Made by a program: the position numbers and the translations under genes. The notes beneath the pieces are model-generated. The model ran no database searches. It saw only the letters and a list, made by a program, of their open reading frames with translations, and was not told the DNA's origin. Positions 44,229 through 53,285 of a stretch of DNA of 64,000 nt are shown here, one piece after another. Position 1 is the stretch's first letter. Each line of letters starts with the position of its first letter. Source of the DNA: Spirosoma foliorum. Lineage in GTDB: Bacteria > Bacteroidota > Bacteroidia > Cytophagales > Spirosomataceae. Where the stretch lies: NCBI RefSeq assembly GCF_014117325.1, contig NZ_CP059732.1:6027001-6091000 (forward strand), given 5' to 3'.

Positions 44229-44616
44229 TTTGTCATTCCGAACGCAGAGAGGAATCTCAAGTTTCATATTATTTAACGAACCTGTTTAAACTTTCTGTAG
44301 CCGAGTCATAATTGGAGTTTTTTGTCATCCCGACGCAGGAGGGATCTTCGGGTGAGGGTCATTTCACAGGCTTACCCAAAGATCCCTCCTGCGTCGGGAT
44401 GACAAAAACGCTGTTAAGTAAAAAGTTTAAACAGGTTCAACGTGAATTATGGATAAAATCTGGGTTTATTAACTAATAGTTAGCTATTTATAGTATTGTT
44501 TTTTGTCATCCCGACACCAGGAGGGATGACAAAAAACTAGTATTATGCTATTTGTAAATCGGCAATAATTTACGTTAATCAAGCTTGAAATTCCTCTCTA
44601 CGCTCGGAATGACAAA
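44229..44616. repeat. Nested palindromic repeats (GTCATCCCGACG family)
   Basis: There are three shells. Outer arms 44229-44261 / 44584-44616 (TTGTCATTCCGAACGCAGAG). Middle arms 44278-44294 / 44422-44438 (GAACCTGTTTAAACTTT, perfect). Inner arms 44319-44353 / 44374-44408 (GTCATCCCGACGCAGGAGGG, about 35 bp). A separate small palindrome 44498-44537 (GTTTTTTGTCATCCC and complement) lies between the middle and outer right arms. The outer, inner and small units share the core GTCATYCCGA. This fills the gap between convergent genes, with no coding capacity. Confidence 0.85.
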
Positions 44617-44644
44617 CTAGGGGCTTTTAGCTTCTAAAATGTAA

Positions 44645-45634
44645 TCAAAATCGTTTTTTGAGCCTCAGAAGTCCCCGCTCAAGAGCTGTCAGCCGGTTCC
44701 AGCGCATTGTCCAGAACGGTTCTTCAATGGCACCAAAACTCTGATAGAAATCCCGAATTGATGATTTAGTAGGGCTTTCAAAGTCCAGTACGAAGGTTTC
44801 ACCAGCTTTTTCCTGAATCAATTGATCGATCAACAATGTGCGGACGTTTGCTTTTCGTCCAATCTCAGAAGCCGCATTGAACAGGTATATAATTCGATTG
44901 CCCTCCTGCACAAACAAGGCTCCAGCTTCAATCTGCCCATTATGCAGGGCATAACGTAAAGTAGCTAAACCGCGCTTAGTCAATTCACGTAGGAGCATAC
45001 TAAACATGTCATAAGCCCAGTCGGCCACGCTTCCGTCGATGGTACCCGCGTGATTTTCTCGAAATAAGGTTATGAGTGGTTCTGGGTCTATCGAATCCAG
45101 CATTTCCCAGTTTGGATTATCCCTAAACTCACGCTGCGCCCGACGGTGGTTTGCTTTTCGGTTGGGCGAGTAGTTTTGATAGATTGCCGAGTAACCAGAA
45201 GATAGGTTGAGCGTATGGGTAGTGAGCTTCCGAATAGAAGTAGAATTGGGTTGCTTATCGAATTGCTGGCGCGTACAGTAAACGGAGCCATACCGAAACG
45301 TCTCAATCATCAATTGAAAAAACGGGGTTGAGTCAACGGATTCATCAAGACTGAAAACGTCCAGAAACTGGCAGAAGAATGGCTGATGGACGACCCATTG
45401 GGAAACAATTCCGGCTACACGCTTCCGGCGCAATGGAACAGGCATAACGGCCCGGTAACGCCCAGCTTCATCTATCGAAACAAGGCCAACCCATTTCCAG
45501 TCGGGAGATAGTAACACGGCATCCAGATACCAGGAATAGCCATATAAAATTCGCTGGGGAGAAGCGGCCACACAGGCATCCCAGGCCGTAGCGTTAAGTT
45601 GGTGGCGGGGAATGATTTTCAGCGTTTTTGTCAT
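44645..45634 (-). CDS. FemAB/BioF2-like GNAT-fold acyltransferase
   Basis: 329 residues. It has a double GNAT architecture like FemAB and CelD/BioF2 proteins (PF13480): first half with ILYGYSWYLDAVL and VGLVSIDEAGRYRAVMPVPLRRK; second half with GLATLRYALHNGQIEAGALFVQEGNRIIYLFNAA and FVLDFESPTKSSIRDFYQSFGA. It may transfer aminoacyl or acyl groups in cell-wall or exopolysaccharide synthesis; the substrate is unknown. The start codon (ATG at 45634) lies inside the left arm of a palindromic element, so codons 1-4 (MTKT) are repeat-derived. Confidence 0.82.
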   Translation of the reverse strand: MTKTLKIIPRHQLNATAWDACVAASPQRILYGYSWYLDAVLLSPDWKWVGLVSIDEAGRYRAVMPVPLRRKRVAGIVSQWVVHQPFFCQFLDVFSLDESVDSTPFFQLMIETFRYGSVYCTRQQFDKQPNSTSIRKLTTHTLNLSSGYSAIYQNYSPNRKANHRRAQREFRDNPNWEMLDSIDPEPLITLFRENHAGTIDGSVADWAYDMFSMLLRELTKRGLATLRYALHNGQIEAGALFVQEGNRIIYLFNAASEIGRKANVRTLLIDQLIQEKAGETFVLDFESPTKSSIRDFYQSFGAIEEPFWTMRWNRLTALERGLLRLKKRF

Positions 45635-45716
45635 GCTGACGCAGGAAGCATCTTAAACTTTCTGAAGAATCAATTGGGATACATTAAGATGCTTCCTGCG
45701 TCAGCATGACAAAAAC
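45624..45716. repeat. Perfect 33-bp inverted repeat overlapping a start codon
   Basis: Arms 45624-45656 and 45684-45716 are exact complements (GTCATGCTGACGCAGGAAGC core). One end touches the dnaA stop region; the other supplies the ATG of the FemAB-like gene. The design resembles the 44319-44408 element, with core GTCATNCNGACGCAGGA. Confidence 0.9.
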
Positions 45717-45717
45717 C

Positions 45718-47127
45718 CTATTTAAACTGAGCTTTCAGTTTTTCAATTGCGTGGCGCGTTTCGGCGTGCTTGGCCACAAGATCGCTGATGGTTTGCACCG
45801 CATGAATAACCGTGCTATGGTCACGGCCGCCAAAATGATAGCCAATGGATTTGAGCGATAGATCGGTTTTCTCTTTGGCCAGATACATCGCAATTTGCCG
45901 CGGGTGTACCAGTTCGCGCTTCCGGCTTTTGGCTTTCAGATCGGCAATGGTCACGTTGAAATAATCGGCAACGGCTTCCTGTACCGAATCGATGGTAACC
46001 TCCCGGTCCGAGTCGACCACGATATTGCGGAGGGTTTGTTTAGCCAATTCAAGGTCGATGTCGCGCCGGTTCAGCGACGCCTGTGCCATCAGCGAGACAA
46101 TAACGCCTTCCAGCTCGCGCACGTTTGTGTTGACGCTATGAGCGAGGTACTCAATTACCGTGTTCTCGATATAAATGCCTTCGGCCTGGAGTTTCTTCTG
46201 AATAATGGCAATCCGCGTTTCCAGATCGGGCGTTTGTAAATCGGCCGAAAGCCCCCATTTGAAACGGGACAGTAAGCGGTCTTCCAATCCGTCCAGTGCC
46301 CGCGGGGCGCGGTCGGAAGTCATAATGATTTGCTTGCCCGACTGATGGAGGTGGTTAAAAATATGGAAGAAAATCTCCTGCGTTTTTTCCTTTTTCTGTA
46401 AAAACTGTACATCGTCGATCACCAGCACATCTACCTGCATGTAAAACGAGGTAAAATCCCGAATACCGTCACTCCGAACGGCATTCAGAAACTGGTTGGT
46501 AAATTTCTCGGAAGTAACATACAGAACAAACTTATTCTGGTTGTTATTCTTGATGTAGTTACCAATTGCCTGCACCAGGTGCGTTTTGCCCAAACCAACA
46601 CCCCCATAGATCATCAGTGGATTGAAGGAAGTAACCCCTGGTCGTTCCGCAACTGCATAACCGGCCGAACGCGCCAGCCGATTGCAATCGCCTTCCACAT
46701 AATTATCGAACGTATAGGTCGGATTCAGGTAGGAGTCGAGCGTTAATGAATCAAGATCTTTAAAAACAAACGGACTTTTGATCAGATCAGGATTAACATT
46801 ATCAGGTTTTGACGTTTGTGTCGACTTCGTTGTTGGTATGTTTACCGTAAGCGGGCGGTTTTGTTCGTTGCCCTTATCGACGATAATCGAATATTCTAGC
46901 TGCCCGTTAGGTCCAATGGCCGTGTCAAGCGCTTTACGCAGGGCGTGCACAAAGTTCTCCTCAAGCCATTCGTAAAAAAACTCGCTGGGTACCTGTATCG
47001 TCAATACATGCCCATTAAGCCGCAGAGGCACAATGGGTTCAAACCAAGTATTGAAGCTTTGCTCGGGTACAATATCCCGAATAACAGCCAGACAGCGATT
47101 CCACACCGTCGTTATTTCACGCTGCAT
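45718..47127 (-). CDS. dnaA: Chromosomal replication initiator DnaA
   Basis: 469 residues from the ATG at 47127 (MQREITTVWNRCLAVI). GTG at 47151 or longer frames are possible but add non-homologous residues. The domains are: domain I with SFNTWFEPIVPL (DnaB/DiaA interactions), a variable domain II, AAA+ domain III with Walker A GGVGLGKTHL (about 175-184), Walker B VLVIDDVQFL and the DRAPRALDGLEDRLLSRFKWG sensor, and domain IV with the DnaA-box HTH signature GGRDHSTVIHAVQTI. It initiates replication and binds DnaA boxes. No box cluster is seen next to it. Confidence 0.97.
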   Translation of the reverse strand: MQREITTVWNRCLAVIRDIVPEQSFNTWFEPIVPLRLNGHVLTIQVPSEFFYEWLEENFVHALRKALDTAIGPNGQLEYSIIVDKGNEQNRPLTVNIPTTKSTQTSKPDNVNPDLIKSPFVFKDLDSLTLDSYLNPTYTFDNYVEGDCNRLARSAGYAVAERPGVTSFNPLMIYGGVGLGKTHLVQAIGNYIKNNNQNKFVLYVTSEKFTNQFLNAVRSDGIRDFTSFYMQVDVLVIDDVQFLQKKEKTQEIFFHIFNHLHQSGKQIIMTSDRAPRALDGLEDRLLSRFKWGLSADLQTPDLETRIAIIQKKLQAEGIYIENTVIEYLAHSVNTNVRELEGVIVSLMAQASLNRRDIDLELAKQTLRNIVVDSDREVTIDSVQEAVADYFNVTIADLKAKSRKRELVHPRQIAMYLAKEKTDLSLKSIGYHFGGRDHSTVIHAVQTISDLVAKHAETRHAIEKLKAQFK

Positions 47128-47430
47128 GCCGGTCTGAGTAGTTATATTCACGGGAAGACATTTCGTATTACGGTTGGGGTCGCAAAAAAGGGAGACAAAT
47201 ATCAGGAAAATATCTGACCCGGCCATACAGACCATGTCAGGTTTTTTTGAGCACCGCTGTCTTCCCTCCCAATGTTAAGCTAAAATTACGCGATTCAGTT
47301 GGAACGTCAAGGCGCGATTTAAATCCCTTTGAATAATGCAATGAAGACACTTATTAAGCGGTAGTGGGCACAATTTTCCCTGGAAAAGATAAAAAATGTA
47401 CTTTTACTCTCAATCATCGCAACGCATCTG

Positions 47431-48774
47431 ATGGACTCTCTTTTTTCATCGTTATTTCCTCCTGCCGATCAATCTGCCTGGCTGAAACAAGTTCAGAAAG
47501 AGCTGAAAGATGAGGGGGCTTATGAGAGTCTTCGCTGGCACACAGCCGAAGGGTTTATCCAGGAACCTTACTACACTAGTGACGCACTTACCCATCTGCC
47601 ATTAGCCTCGATTCAGGAAACGCAGAAGCAGGTTCCGGGCTGGCTCAATGCACCCGAACGATTGATTTCGAATGAAAAAGCTGATAATACAGTTCTCTGC
47701 GACGACCTTAATCGTGGAGCAGACTCGCTCGTTCTTGCGCTGTCTAAAAAACCAGATTTTGCCCAACTTCTCAAGGGAATAAAACTAAGCGAAACGCCCG
47801 TCTTTTTCCGTCTTAATGCCACTACAATAGATCTTAATACCATTGAGCTAGTAAATGCCTTGAAAATGATCGCTCCTTATCAACTAAAAGGAGGTTTACT
47901 GATAGACACTAACGATGCCACGGCCGAGGTAACTCGCCTGACCGCCGACTCACCCCAATTTCGAACAATCTGTGCCAGTAGCCATGCCTTTCACAATGCT
48001 GGCGCTACTGCTACTCAGGAGTTAGCCTTTACACTGGCTTCGCTGGCTGACAGTTATGATCGACTGACAGATGCTGGGTTGACGATCGATCAACTTGTCC
48101 CTAAAACAATCCTCTCCGTTTCTGTCGGCACGAGCTATTTCCAGGAAATCGCCAAACTCCGTGCACTACGAGTACTTTACAGTCGCTTTGTCAGTCATTA
48201 TTCATTATCCATTAGTCATTATCAATTATTCATCCACGCCCAAACATCCACCTTCTTCAATTCGACAGCCACCCCTTATACCAATTTACTGCGAGGTACT
48301 ACCGAAGCAATGGCCGCTGTTATGGGCGGTTGCGATGCATTGACAGTGCATCCCTACAATACCGTTTTAGCGCAATCGGATAACCAGGAGTTTACCGAGC
48401 GAATTGCCCGCAACGTGTCGCTGCTACTAAAAGACGAGAGTTACTTGGCAAAGGTTGCCGATCCATCAGCTGGATCGTATTACATCGAAACGATGACCCA
48501 TCAATTAGCTGAAGCAGCCTGGACCCTGTTTCTAGACGTCGAAAAACAGGGCGGCTTTGCGAAGGCATTTGCGGCTGGGTTTATTGCCAGCGAAATCGAT
48601 CAATCGTATCAGGCAAAAGTCGATGCGGTTCGTGGTGGAAAGGTGCTGGTTGGCGTTACAAAGTTCCGGTTTGATGAGCCAGGTACCCAAGCCACTACAA
48701 CTTTAGAAAGCGTCACTGCCAACTCAAGTACAGGTTCATTACCCGACCGGCGCCTGGCCCAAGCGTTTGAATAA
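47431..48774 (+). CDS. mutA: Methylmalonyl-CoA mutase small subunit
   Basis: 447 residues, the non-catalytic beta subunit paired with the large subunit in the succinyl-CoA / (R)-methylmalonyl-CoA rearrangement. The degenerate MCM barrel is recognisable: LPLASIQETQKQVPGWL, SVGTSYFQEIAKLRALRVLYSRF, FIHAQTSTFFNSTATPYTNLLRGTTEAMAAVMGG and DPSAGSYYIETMTHQLAEAAW. It lacks a full B12-binding domain, as expected for the short Bacteroidota form. The stretch SHYSLSISHYQLF (bases 48194-48233) is encoded by CATTATTCAT-type repeats like those between genes. The gene is divergent from dnaA and is followed 12 nt later by mutB. Confidence 0.93.
   Translation: MDSLFSSLFPPADQSAWLKQVQKELKDEGAYESLRWHTAEGFIQEPYYTSDALTHLPLASIQETQKQVPGWLNAPERLISNEKADNTVLCDDLNRGADSLVLALSKKPDFAQLLKGIKLSETPVFFRLNATTIDLNTIELVNALKMIAPYQLKGGLLIDTNDATAEVTRLTADSPQFRTICASSHAFHNAGATATQELAFTLASLADSYDRLTDAGLTIDQLVPKTILSVSVGTSYFQEIAKLRALRVLYSRFVSHYSLSISHYQLFIHAQTSTFFNSTATPYTNLLRGTTEAMAAVMGGCDALTVHPYNTVLAQSDNQEFTERIARNVSLLLKDESYLAKVADPSAGSYYIETMTHQLAEAAWTLFLDVEKQGGFAKAFAAGFIASEIDQSYQAKVDAVRGGKVLVGVTKFRFDEPGTQATTTLESVTANSSTGSLPDRRLAQAFE
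48194..48233 (+). repeat. CATTATTCATTATCCATTA repeat inside mutA
   Basis: A 40-nt run of CATTA(T/G) units with the same wording as the intergenic palindromes at 3864-3897 and 38489-38512. It encodes about 13 residues in the variable segment that precedes the conserved FIHAQTS strand. Confidence 0.6.
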
Positions 48775-48786
48775 TCCCGACAAGCC

Positions 48787-50364
48787 ATGAGACCCGATTT
48801 CAACACGATACCAGATTCATTGTCGGAAAGCAGCCAGGCATTGGCAAACACAACGCCCAGCGCCCAGCGCCAAACAGCCTATACCACCGCTGAGGGCATC
48901 AACGTAAAGCCGCATTTTACAGTCGCCGATGTGGCTAATGCTGATCATTTGGACTATGCGGCTGGTATTCCACCTTTTTTGCGGGGCCCCTACGCCAGTA
49001 TGTACGTCCGACAGCCGTGGACTATCCGGCAGTACGCGGGCTTTTCGACGGCTGAAGAGTCGAATGCTTTCTACCGACGTAATCTCGCTGCCGGGCAAAA
49101 AGGTTTATCTGTTGCCTTTGATTTAGCTACCCACCGGGGTTACGATTCCGACCATCCGCGCGTAGTTGGCGATGTTGGTAAGGCTGGTGTAGCAATTGAC
49201 TCGGTCGAAGACATGAAAATTCTCTTCGATCAGATTCCGCTTGATCAGATGTCGGTATCGATGACCATGAACGGAGCCGTGTTGCCGATTATGGCTTTTT
49301 TCATTGTAGCCGCCGAAGAGCAGGGCGTCCCACCCGAAAAGCTTTCAGGAACGATTCAGAATGACATTCTGAAGGAATTCATGGTGCGGAATACCTACAT
49401 CTATCCGCCCGAACCCTCTATGCGCATCGTTGGCGATATTTTCGCCTACACTAGTCAGCATATGCCCAAATTCAATTCCATTAGCATCAGCGGCTACCAC
49501 ATGCACGAAGCAGGTGCCCCTGCCCAGCTCGAACTAGCCTATACGCTGGCCGATGGACTTGAATACATTCGTACAGGCTTGCGGGCCGGTATGGGTATCG
49601 ACGAATTCGCTCCTCGTTTATCGTTCTTCTGGGGCATTGGCATGAATCACTTCATGGAGATTGCCAAACTGCGGGCAGGTCGATTGCTTTGGTCGAAAAT
49701 TGTGAAGCAGTTTGATCCGAAAAATCCGAAGTCGCTGGCTTTACGAACCCACTGTCAGACGTCTGGTTATAGTTTAACGGAGCAGGACCCGTTTAACAAT
49801 GTCGCCCGGACGGTTATCGAAGCGCTTGCGGCTGTGTTAGGTGGCACACAAAGTCTGCACACAAACTCATTGGATGAAGCCATAGCTTTGCCTACTGATT
49901 TTTCGGCCCGCATCGCCCGCAATACGCAGTTGTATTTACAGCACGAAACCGATATTACTCGCGCTGTTGATCCCTGGGGTGGCTCTTATTACGTTGAGTA
50001 TTTAACGAAAGAATTGGTTGAAAAAGCGTGGGCGCTGATAGAAGAAGTGGAGCAACTAGGCGGCATGACCAAAGCCATTGAAACAGGACTACCCAAACTT
50101 CGAATTGAAGAAGCGGCTGCCCGCAAGCAGGCCCGTATTGATGCCGGAAAAGATGTTATCGTCGGCGTCAATCGCTATAAACCTGAAACTGAAACCCAGA
50201 TTGAACTGCTCGATATTGACAATCAGGCCGTCCGGGAAAGCCAGTTAAAACGCTTGAACGAGGTAAAGAAAAGTCGAAATCAGGAGAGTGTGGATTTAGC
50301 GCTGGCTGCATTGACGGAAGCGGCTTTAACCCAGTTTACCCCACCCCCCGGCCCCTCCCCTTAA
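48787..50364 (+). CDS. mutB: Methylmalonyl-CoA mutase large subunit, barrel part (gene interrupted)
   Basis: 525 residues ending [10 protein letters not shown]. The substrate-binding TIM barrel is complete: [103 protein letters not shown] and WGGSYYVE. A normal subunit is about 710-725 residues and continues into a B12-binding domain. Here a GC-rich palindrome (about 50338-50380) interrupts the linker, shifts the frame and adds TAA at 50362. The downstream part resumes in frame +2. Removing one C from the C6 run at 50344-50349 would restore a single frame of about 731 codons. Confidence 0.93.
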   Translation: MRPDFNTIPDSLSESSQALANTTPSAQRQTAYTTAEGINVKPHFTVADVANADHLDYAAGIPPFLRGPYASMYVRQPWTIRQYAGFSTAEESNAFYRRNLAAGQKGLSVAFDLATHRGYDSDHPRVVGDVGKAGVAIDSVEDMKILFDQIPLDQMSVSMTMNGAVLPIMAFFIVAAEEQGVPPEKLSGTIQNDILKEFMVRNTYIYPPEPSMRIVGDIFAYTSQHMPKFNSISISGYHMHEAGAPAQLELAYTLADGLEYIRTGLRAGMGIDEFAPRLSFFWGIGMNHFMEIAKLRAGRLLWSKIVKQFDPKNPKSLALRTHCQTSGYSLTEQDPFNNVARTVIEALAAVLGGTQSLHTNSLDEAIALPTDFSARIARNTQLYLQHETDITRAVDPWGGSYYVEYLTKELVEKAWALIEEVEQLGGMTKAIETGLPKLRIEEAAARKQARIDAGKDVIVGVNRYKPETETQIELLDIDNQAVRESQLKRLNEVKKSRNQESVDLALAALTEAALTQFTPPPGPSP

Positions 50365-50380
50365 ACAAGGAGAGGGGGGA
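50338..50380. repeat. GC-rich palindromic element inserted in mutB
   Basis: CCCCTCCCCTT at 50352-50362 pairs with AAGGAGAGGGG at 50367-50377 (10 of 11), loop AAAC. The left side has a C6 run (50344-50349) and the right a G6 run (50374-50379). It lies exactly at the linker between the barrel and cobalamin domains and holds the premature stop. Frame 2 is open throughout the element. Confidence 0.85.
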
Positions 50381-50458
50381 AACCCTGCTAAAAACCTCCT
50401 CGCGCTTGCTGTTGAAGCGGCTCGCCATCGGGCTACACTTGGTGAAATTTCTGACGCT

Positions 50459-50983
50459 ATGGAAAAAGCCTTTGGCCGACATAAAGCCACGATTCGGGCG
50501 GTGTCGGGTATTTACTCTGCCGAAGTATCCGACGATGAAAACTTCCGGTTAGCCCGCGAAATGAGTGACCGTTTTGCCGAACTGGACGGTCGTCGCCCAC
50601 GGATTCTGGTTGCCAAAATGGGGCAAGACGGACACGACCGGGGTGCCAAAGTAATTGCAACGAGCTTTGCTGACTTGGGCTTCGATGTCGATATGGGGCC
50701 ACTCTTCCAGACACCCGCCGAAGTAGCCCGACAGGCGGCAGAAAACGATGTTCATGTCGTGGGTGTATCGAGTCTGGCAGCGGGTCACAAAACACTTGTG
50801 CCACAACTGATTGAGGAATTAAAGAAAATCGGACGTGGCGATATTTTAGTTATTGCCGGAGGGGTGATTCCAGCGCAGGATTACCAGTTTCTGTACGACG
50901 CTGGTGTCAAAGGTGTTTTCGGACCGGGCACGGTGATTTCGGTAGCCGCTCAGAAAATTTTAGCGGAATTAATAGAAGAGTAG
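50459..50983 (+). CDS. mutB: Methylmalonyl-CoA mutase large subunit, B12-binding part
   Basis: 174 residues from the first available ATG. The same frame is open further upstream through [20 protein letters not shown], which belongs to the normal linker helix. The cobalamin-binding domain is intact: [18 protein letters not shown] with the DxHxxG cofactor motif, [11 protein letters not shown] (SxL) and VIAGGVIP (GG). If made separately, it would resemble the stand-alone small B12 subunits of split methylmalonyl- or isobutyryl-CoA mutases. A purine-rich AAGGAGAGG in the element lies upstream but at no suitable distance for this ATG. Confidence 0.88.
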   Translation: MEKAFGRHKATIRAVSGIYSAEVSDDENFRLAREMSDRFAELDGRRPRILVAKMGQDGHDRGAKVIATSFADLGFDVDMGPLFQTPAEVARQAAENDVHVVGVSSLAAGHKTLVPQLIEELKKIGRGDILVIAGGVIPAQDYQFLYDAGVKGVFGPGTVISVAAQKILAELIEE

Positions 50984-51004
50984 ACTTACTAATTAAGACA
51001 CTAA

Positions 51005-51121
51005 ATGAATTTACTATCGCCTGATTGGGGGCTCATTATTTGGCAAATAATTGTGTTATCCACCAGTTTGTTTTTTGGGGGAGCCATGGTCCGCTGGGCA
51101 ATACGGCAGTACAAACGATAG
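51005..51121 (+). CDS. Small membrane protein, 38 residues
   Basis: An ATG at 51005 gives MNLLSPDWGLIIWQIIVLST and a second hydrophobic part ending in RWAIRQYKR. There is one transmembrane helix with a basic C-terminal tail. The N-terminus resembles a motif (MNLLTPD.GL.FW) common to many short Bacteroidota ORFs and to the start of ATP synthase subunit b. It starts 21 nt after mutB and may be co-transcribed. Function is unknown. Confidence 0.5.
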   Translation: MNLLSPDWGLIIWQIIVLSTSLFFGGAMVRWAIRQYKR

Positions 51122-51159
51122 CTTAGTTACTAAGTTTCTATAGGCTTTTTAAGTTTGTA

Positions 51160-51780
51160 TCAAGCGTCTTTCCATTTAATCCCACAACCAACCGCTCTTG
51201 CCGAAGGGGTTGTTACGGCCTTACCTTCCAGTAATTCATTAACAGCACTTTCAACGTATTTTTTGTCGGCGGTTGCCACATCATAGTGATTGTTGTCAAT
51301 AGCCCCAATGTAGGCCACCTTAAATTGGGCACCATCCCGTTTTACAACAAACATATGCGGTGTGTTTGTGGCACCAAATGTACGGGCTACAGCCTGGCTT
51401 TCATCGTATAAATAGGGGAATGCGTAATTTTTGGCCTTAGCTCTCTGTTGCATCGCAGTGTATGAATCTCCCGGCGACCGCTCAGCGTCGTTGGCCTGAA
51501 TAGCGACAACCGGATACCCTTTTGCTGCAAATTGCTCGTTCAAGGCCATAATCCGCCCTTCGTATGCTTTCGCAACTGGGCACGTATTGCAGGTAAAGGC
51601 AATGATGTAGCCTTTCACATCCGGCTTATCAGCCAGCGAAACCATTTTCCCATCAACATTTTTCAGTTTAAAATCCTGTACCACATCGCCTACTTTATAC
51701 CCGGTTGAGGCACTGCGCGCGTTCATCAATACCACGGTAATCACGAGAGCGATCGTGGCGAGCAAAGCAGCCTTTTTCAT
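51160..51780 (-). CDS. Periplasmic redoxin (AhpC/TSA-type thioredoxin fold)
   Basis: 206 residues. A signal or anchor sequence (3-19) is followed by a thioredoxin-fold domain of the AhpC/TSA type: VGDVVQDFKLKNVDGKMVSL, active-site TCNTCPVAKAYEGR with CxxC at Cys64-Cys67, and ATNTPHMFVVKRDG with the cis-Pro. This subgroup ('thioredoxin family / redoxin') is common in exported proteins of Bacteroidota and likely exchanges disulfides or reduces peroxides. A Cys near the C-terminus (AVGCGIKWKDA) is an added feature of the subgroup. It ends 6 nt from the start-side neighbour, so the two are one operon. Confidence 0.88.
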   Translation of the reverse strand: MKKAALLATIALVITVVLMNARSASTGYKVGDVVQDFKLKNVDGKMVSLADKPDVKGYIIAFTCNTCPVAKAYEGRIMALNEQFAAKGYPVVAIQANDAERSPGDSYTAMQQRAKAKNYAFPYLYDESQAVARTFGATNTPHMFVVKRDGAQFKVAYIGAIDNNHYDVATADKKYVESAVNELLEGKAVTTPSARAVGCGIKWKDA

Positions 51781-51786
51781 AGTTGG

Positions 51787-52275
51787 TTATAGTTTATATT
51801 GGTTAATCATTGACTCAAGTTCTCCTTCTTTTACAGGCCTGTCGATAAACTGACGAATGTTTCGTTTTGAATTGATAATCAGTGTCATTGGCAAAGCACC
51901 AGACCATTCAGGGGCTAGTTTATCAATCCAGGTGTTCAGATCGGGTTCATTAAGTAAAACTACTCGTGATTTAATTTTCCTATTTTTAACGAAGGGGGTA
52001 ACTTTCGTGTTCAGGGTTTTCCCATTATCCATATTGACTAGCAGAACATGAACTGGCTTCTTGGCATAGGTTTGCCGAATGGCTTCAAACTGAGGCAGCT
52101 CTTTCACGCAAGGTGCACACCAGGTAGCCCAGAAATTCACCACGTAAAGCGTATCATTCGGACGACTAATCAGCTGCTTCAACTGCTCAAATTTGATTAC
52201 AGGAACAGACTGGCCCCGGATAGCCGAACTAGCCAGTAATAGCGTGATAAGGAAAATGCCCAAGACCGATTTCAT
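51787..52275 (-). CDS. TlpA-like periplasmic thioredoxin
   Basis: 162 residues. The signal peptide is 1-21. The thioredoxin fold has YVVNFWATWCAPCVKELPQFE with the WCAPC active site (Cys53/Cys56), and a cis-Pro in GALPMTLIIN. It has the size and layout of TlpA/ResA reductants used in cytochrome maturation or general periplasmic disulfide reduction. It is the first gene of a two-gene operon with the redoxin downstream (6 nt spacing). Confidence 0.9.
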   Translation of the reverse strand: MKSVLGIFLITLLLASSAIRGQSVPVIKFEQLKQLISRPNDTLYVVNFWATWCAPCVKELPQFEAIRQTYAKKPVHVLLVNMDNGKTLNTKVTPFVKNRKIKSRVVLLNEPDLNTWIDKLAPEWSGALPMTLIINSKRNIRQFIDRPVKEGELESMINQYKL

Positions 52276-52352
52276 CCACGCAACTAATTTACAGATAGTC
52301 TGCTAACAATTAGAAAACGAAAACAGCACGGACTTCTATTGCCTTTATTGCC

Positions 52353-53027
52353 CTAAATCGATTCACTACTCACACCTGGGCTGCCCTTTAAGTGCAAATC
52401 TTTTACTCGATTTCTGACTTTCCGCATGAACGATTTGCCCGGATCGATTTTGCCCGTTAGGTACGTAGGATCAGTTTCTTTCCAGATTGGGGTGCCAATA
52501 AAATCTTTGTACTCGTAATGCCCAATCAAGTATTCGATGCTTTTATACTGCCGTTTCAGGTAGCGGACTAGTTGCACATTGGCTTTCATCTGCGCTTTCG
52601 TCAGGTCGTTGTTACCGATATTTTCGATCCCAATAGCACAATAATTTAGCCCAATGCAATGCCGGGCAAAGGCCGTATCGGGTAGCAGCCGAAAAATGGT
52701 ACCATCTCGATCAACCAGAAATGGAACCGAGGTATTTAATCGGCTGGCCTTCTGAAGATCAGGTCGACCCGGTAAGACAGACGGGTTGAAAATATCGAAC
52801 GTGGCCTCAAGCGTTGGCACGGCTGTCCAATGCAATACAATCATTAGGGGTTTAATGTAAGGTTCCTGTTGCTGAATACCGTGTCGTTTGGCCAGGTATT
52901 CAAGGGAGAGTTGCTTACGTTCTTCATCGAAAATAATAGGCTTATCAACGAATCGGAAGGCTGGTTGAGCATACGATTTGGACAGTAGCAGAATAACCAG
53001 CGATAGGGAAGAAAGAAGACATTTCAT
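52353..53027 (-). CDS. Exported N-acetylmuramoyl-L-alanine amidase (AmpD/PGRP type)
   Basis: 224 residues from the ATG at 53027. The signal peptide is 1-20. The amidase_2 fold has zinc ligands His66 in MIVLHWTA and His123 in ARHCIGLNYCAIGIENIGN, plus the C-terminal TGKIDPGKSF, where the usual third ligand is Asp/His; YLIGHYEY carries another conserved His. It cleaves the bond between N-acetylmuramate and L-Ala of peptidoglycan. It complements the lytic transglycosylases and the dipeptide epimerase found elsewhere in the window. Confidence 0.9.
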   Translation of the reverse strand: MKCLLSSLSLVILLLSKSYAQPAFRFVDKPIIFDEERKQLSLEYLAKRHGIQQQEPYIKPLMIVLHWTAVPTLEATFDIFNPSVLPGRPDLQKASRLNTSVPFLVDRDGTIFRLLPDTAFARHCIGLNYCAIGIENIGNNDLTKAQMKANVQLVRYLKRQYKSIEYLIGHYEYKDFIGTPIWKETDPTYLTGKIDPGKSFMRKVRNRVKDLHLKGSPGVSSESI

Positions 53028-53285
53028 AGGTGGTAAGTACAAGTATTTATTTAATTAGGTAGAAGAATTTCAATAAAATAAATGATAAAATTGTGTCGAA
53101 ATTGCTCAGTGTTATCTAATAGAACAGTAAGTATTATTCACTAATTATCTTTTCACATAGTTGGGGTGTTCGCTCAATTTTGAACATTTTTGCAGATTGC
53201 GTTAAGTATATTTAACTATCTTTTAATTGTGCTTTTTCGGTATTGGAGCGGAAGAATTGTTACTTTGTTGCGTTTTTACAAGCGG

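Noticed and set aside
47128..47430. Possible origin of replication or cobalamin riboswitch between dnaA and mutA
   Set aside because: No cluster of DnaA boxes, no AT-rich unwinding repeats and no B12-box pattern were seen.
48194..48233. CRISPR-like short repeats
   Set aside because: Units are contiguous without spacers and match intergenic palindromes; no cas genes are present.
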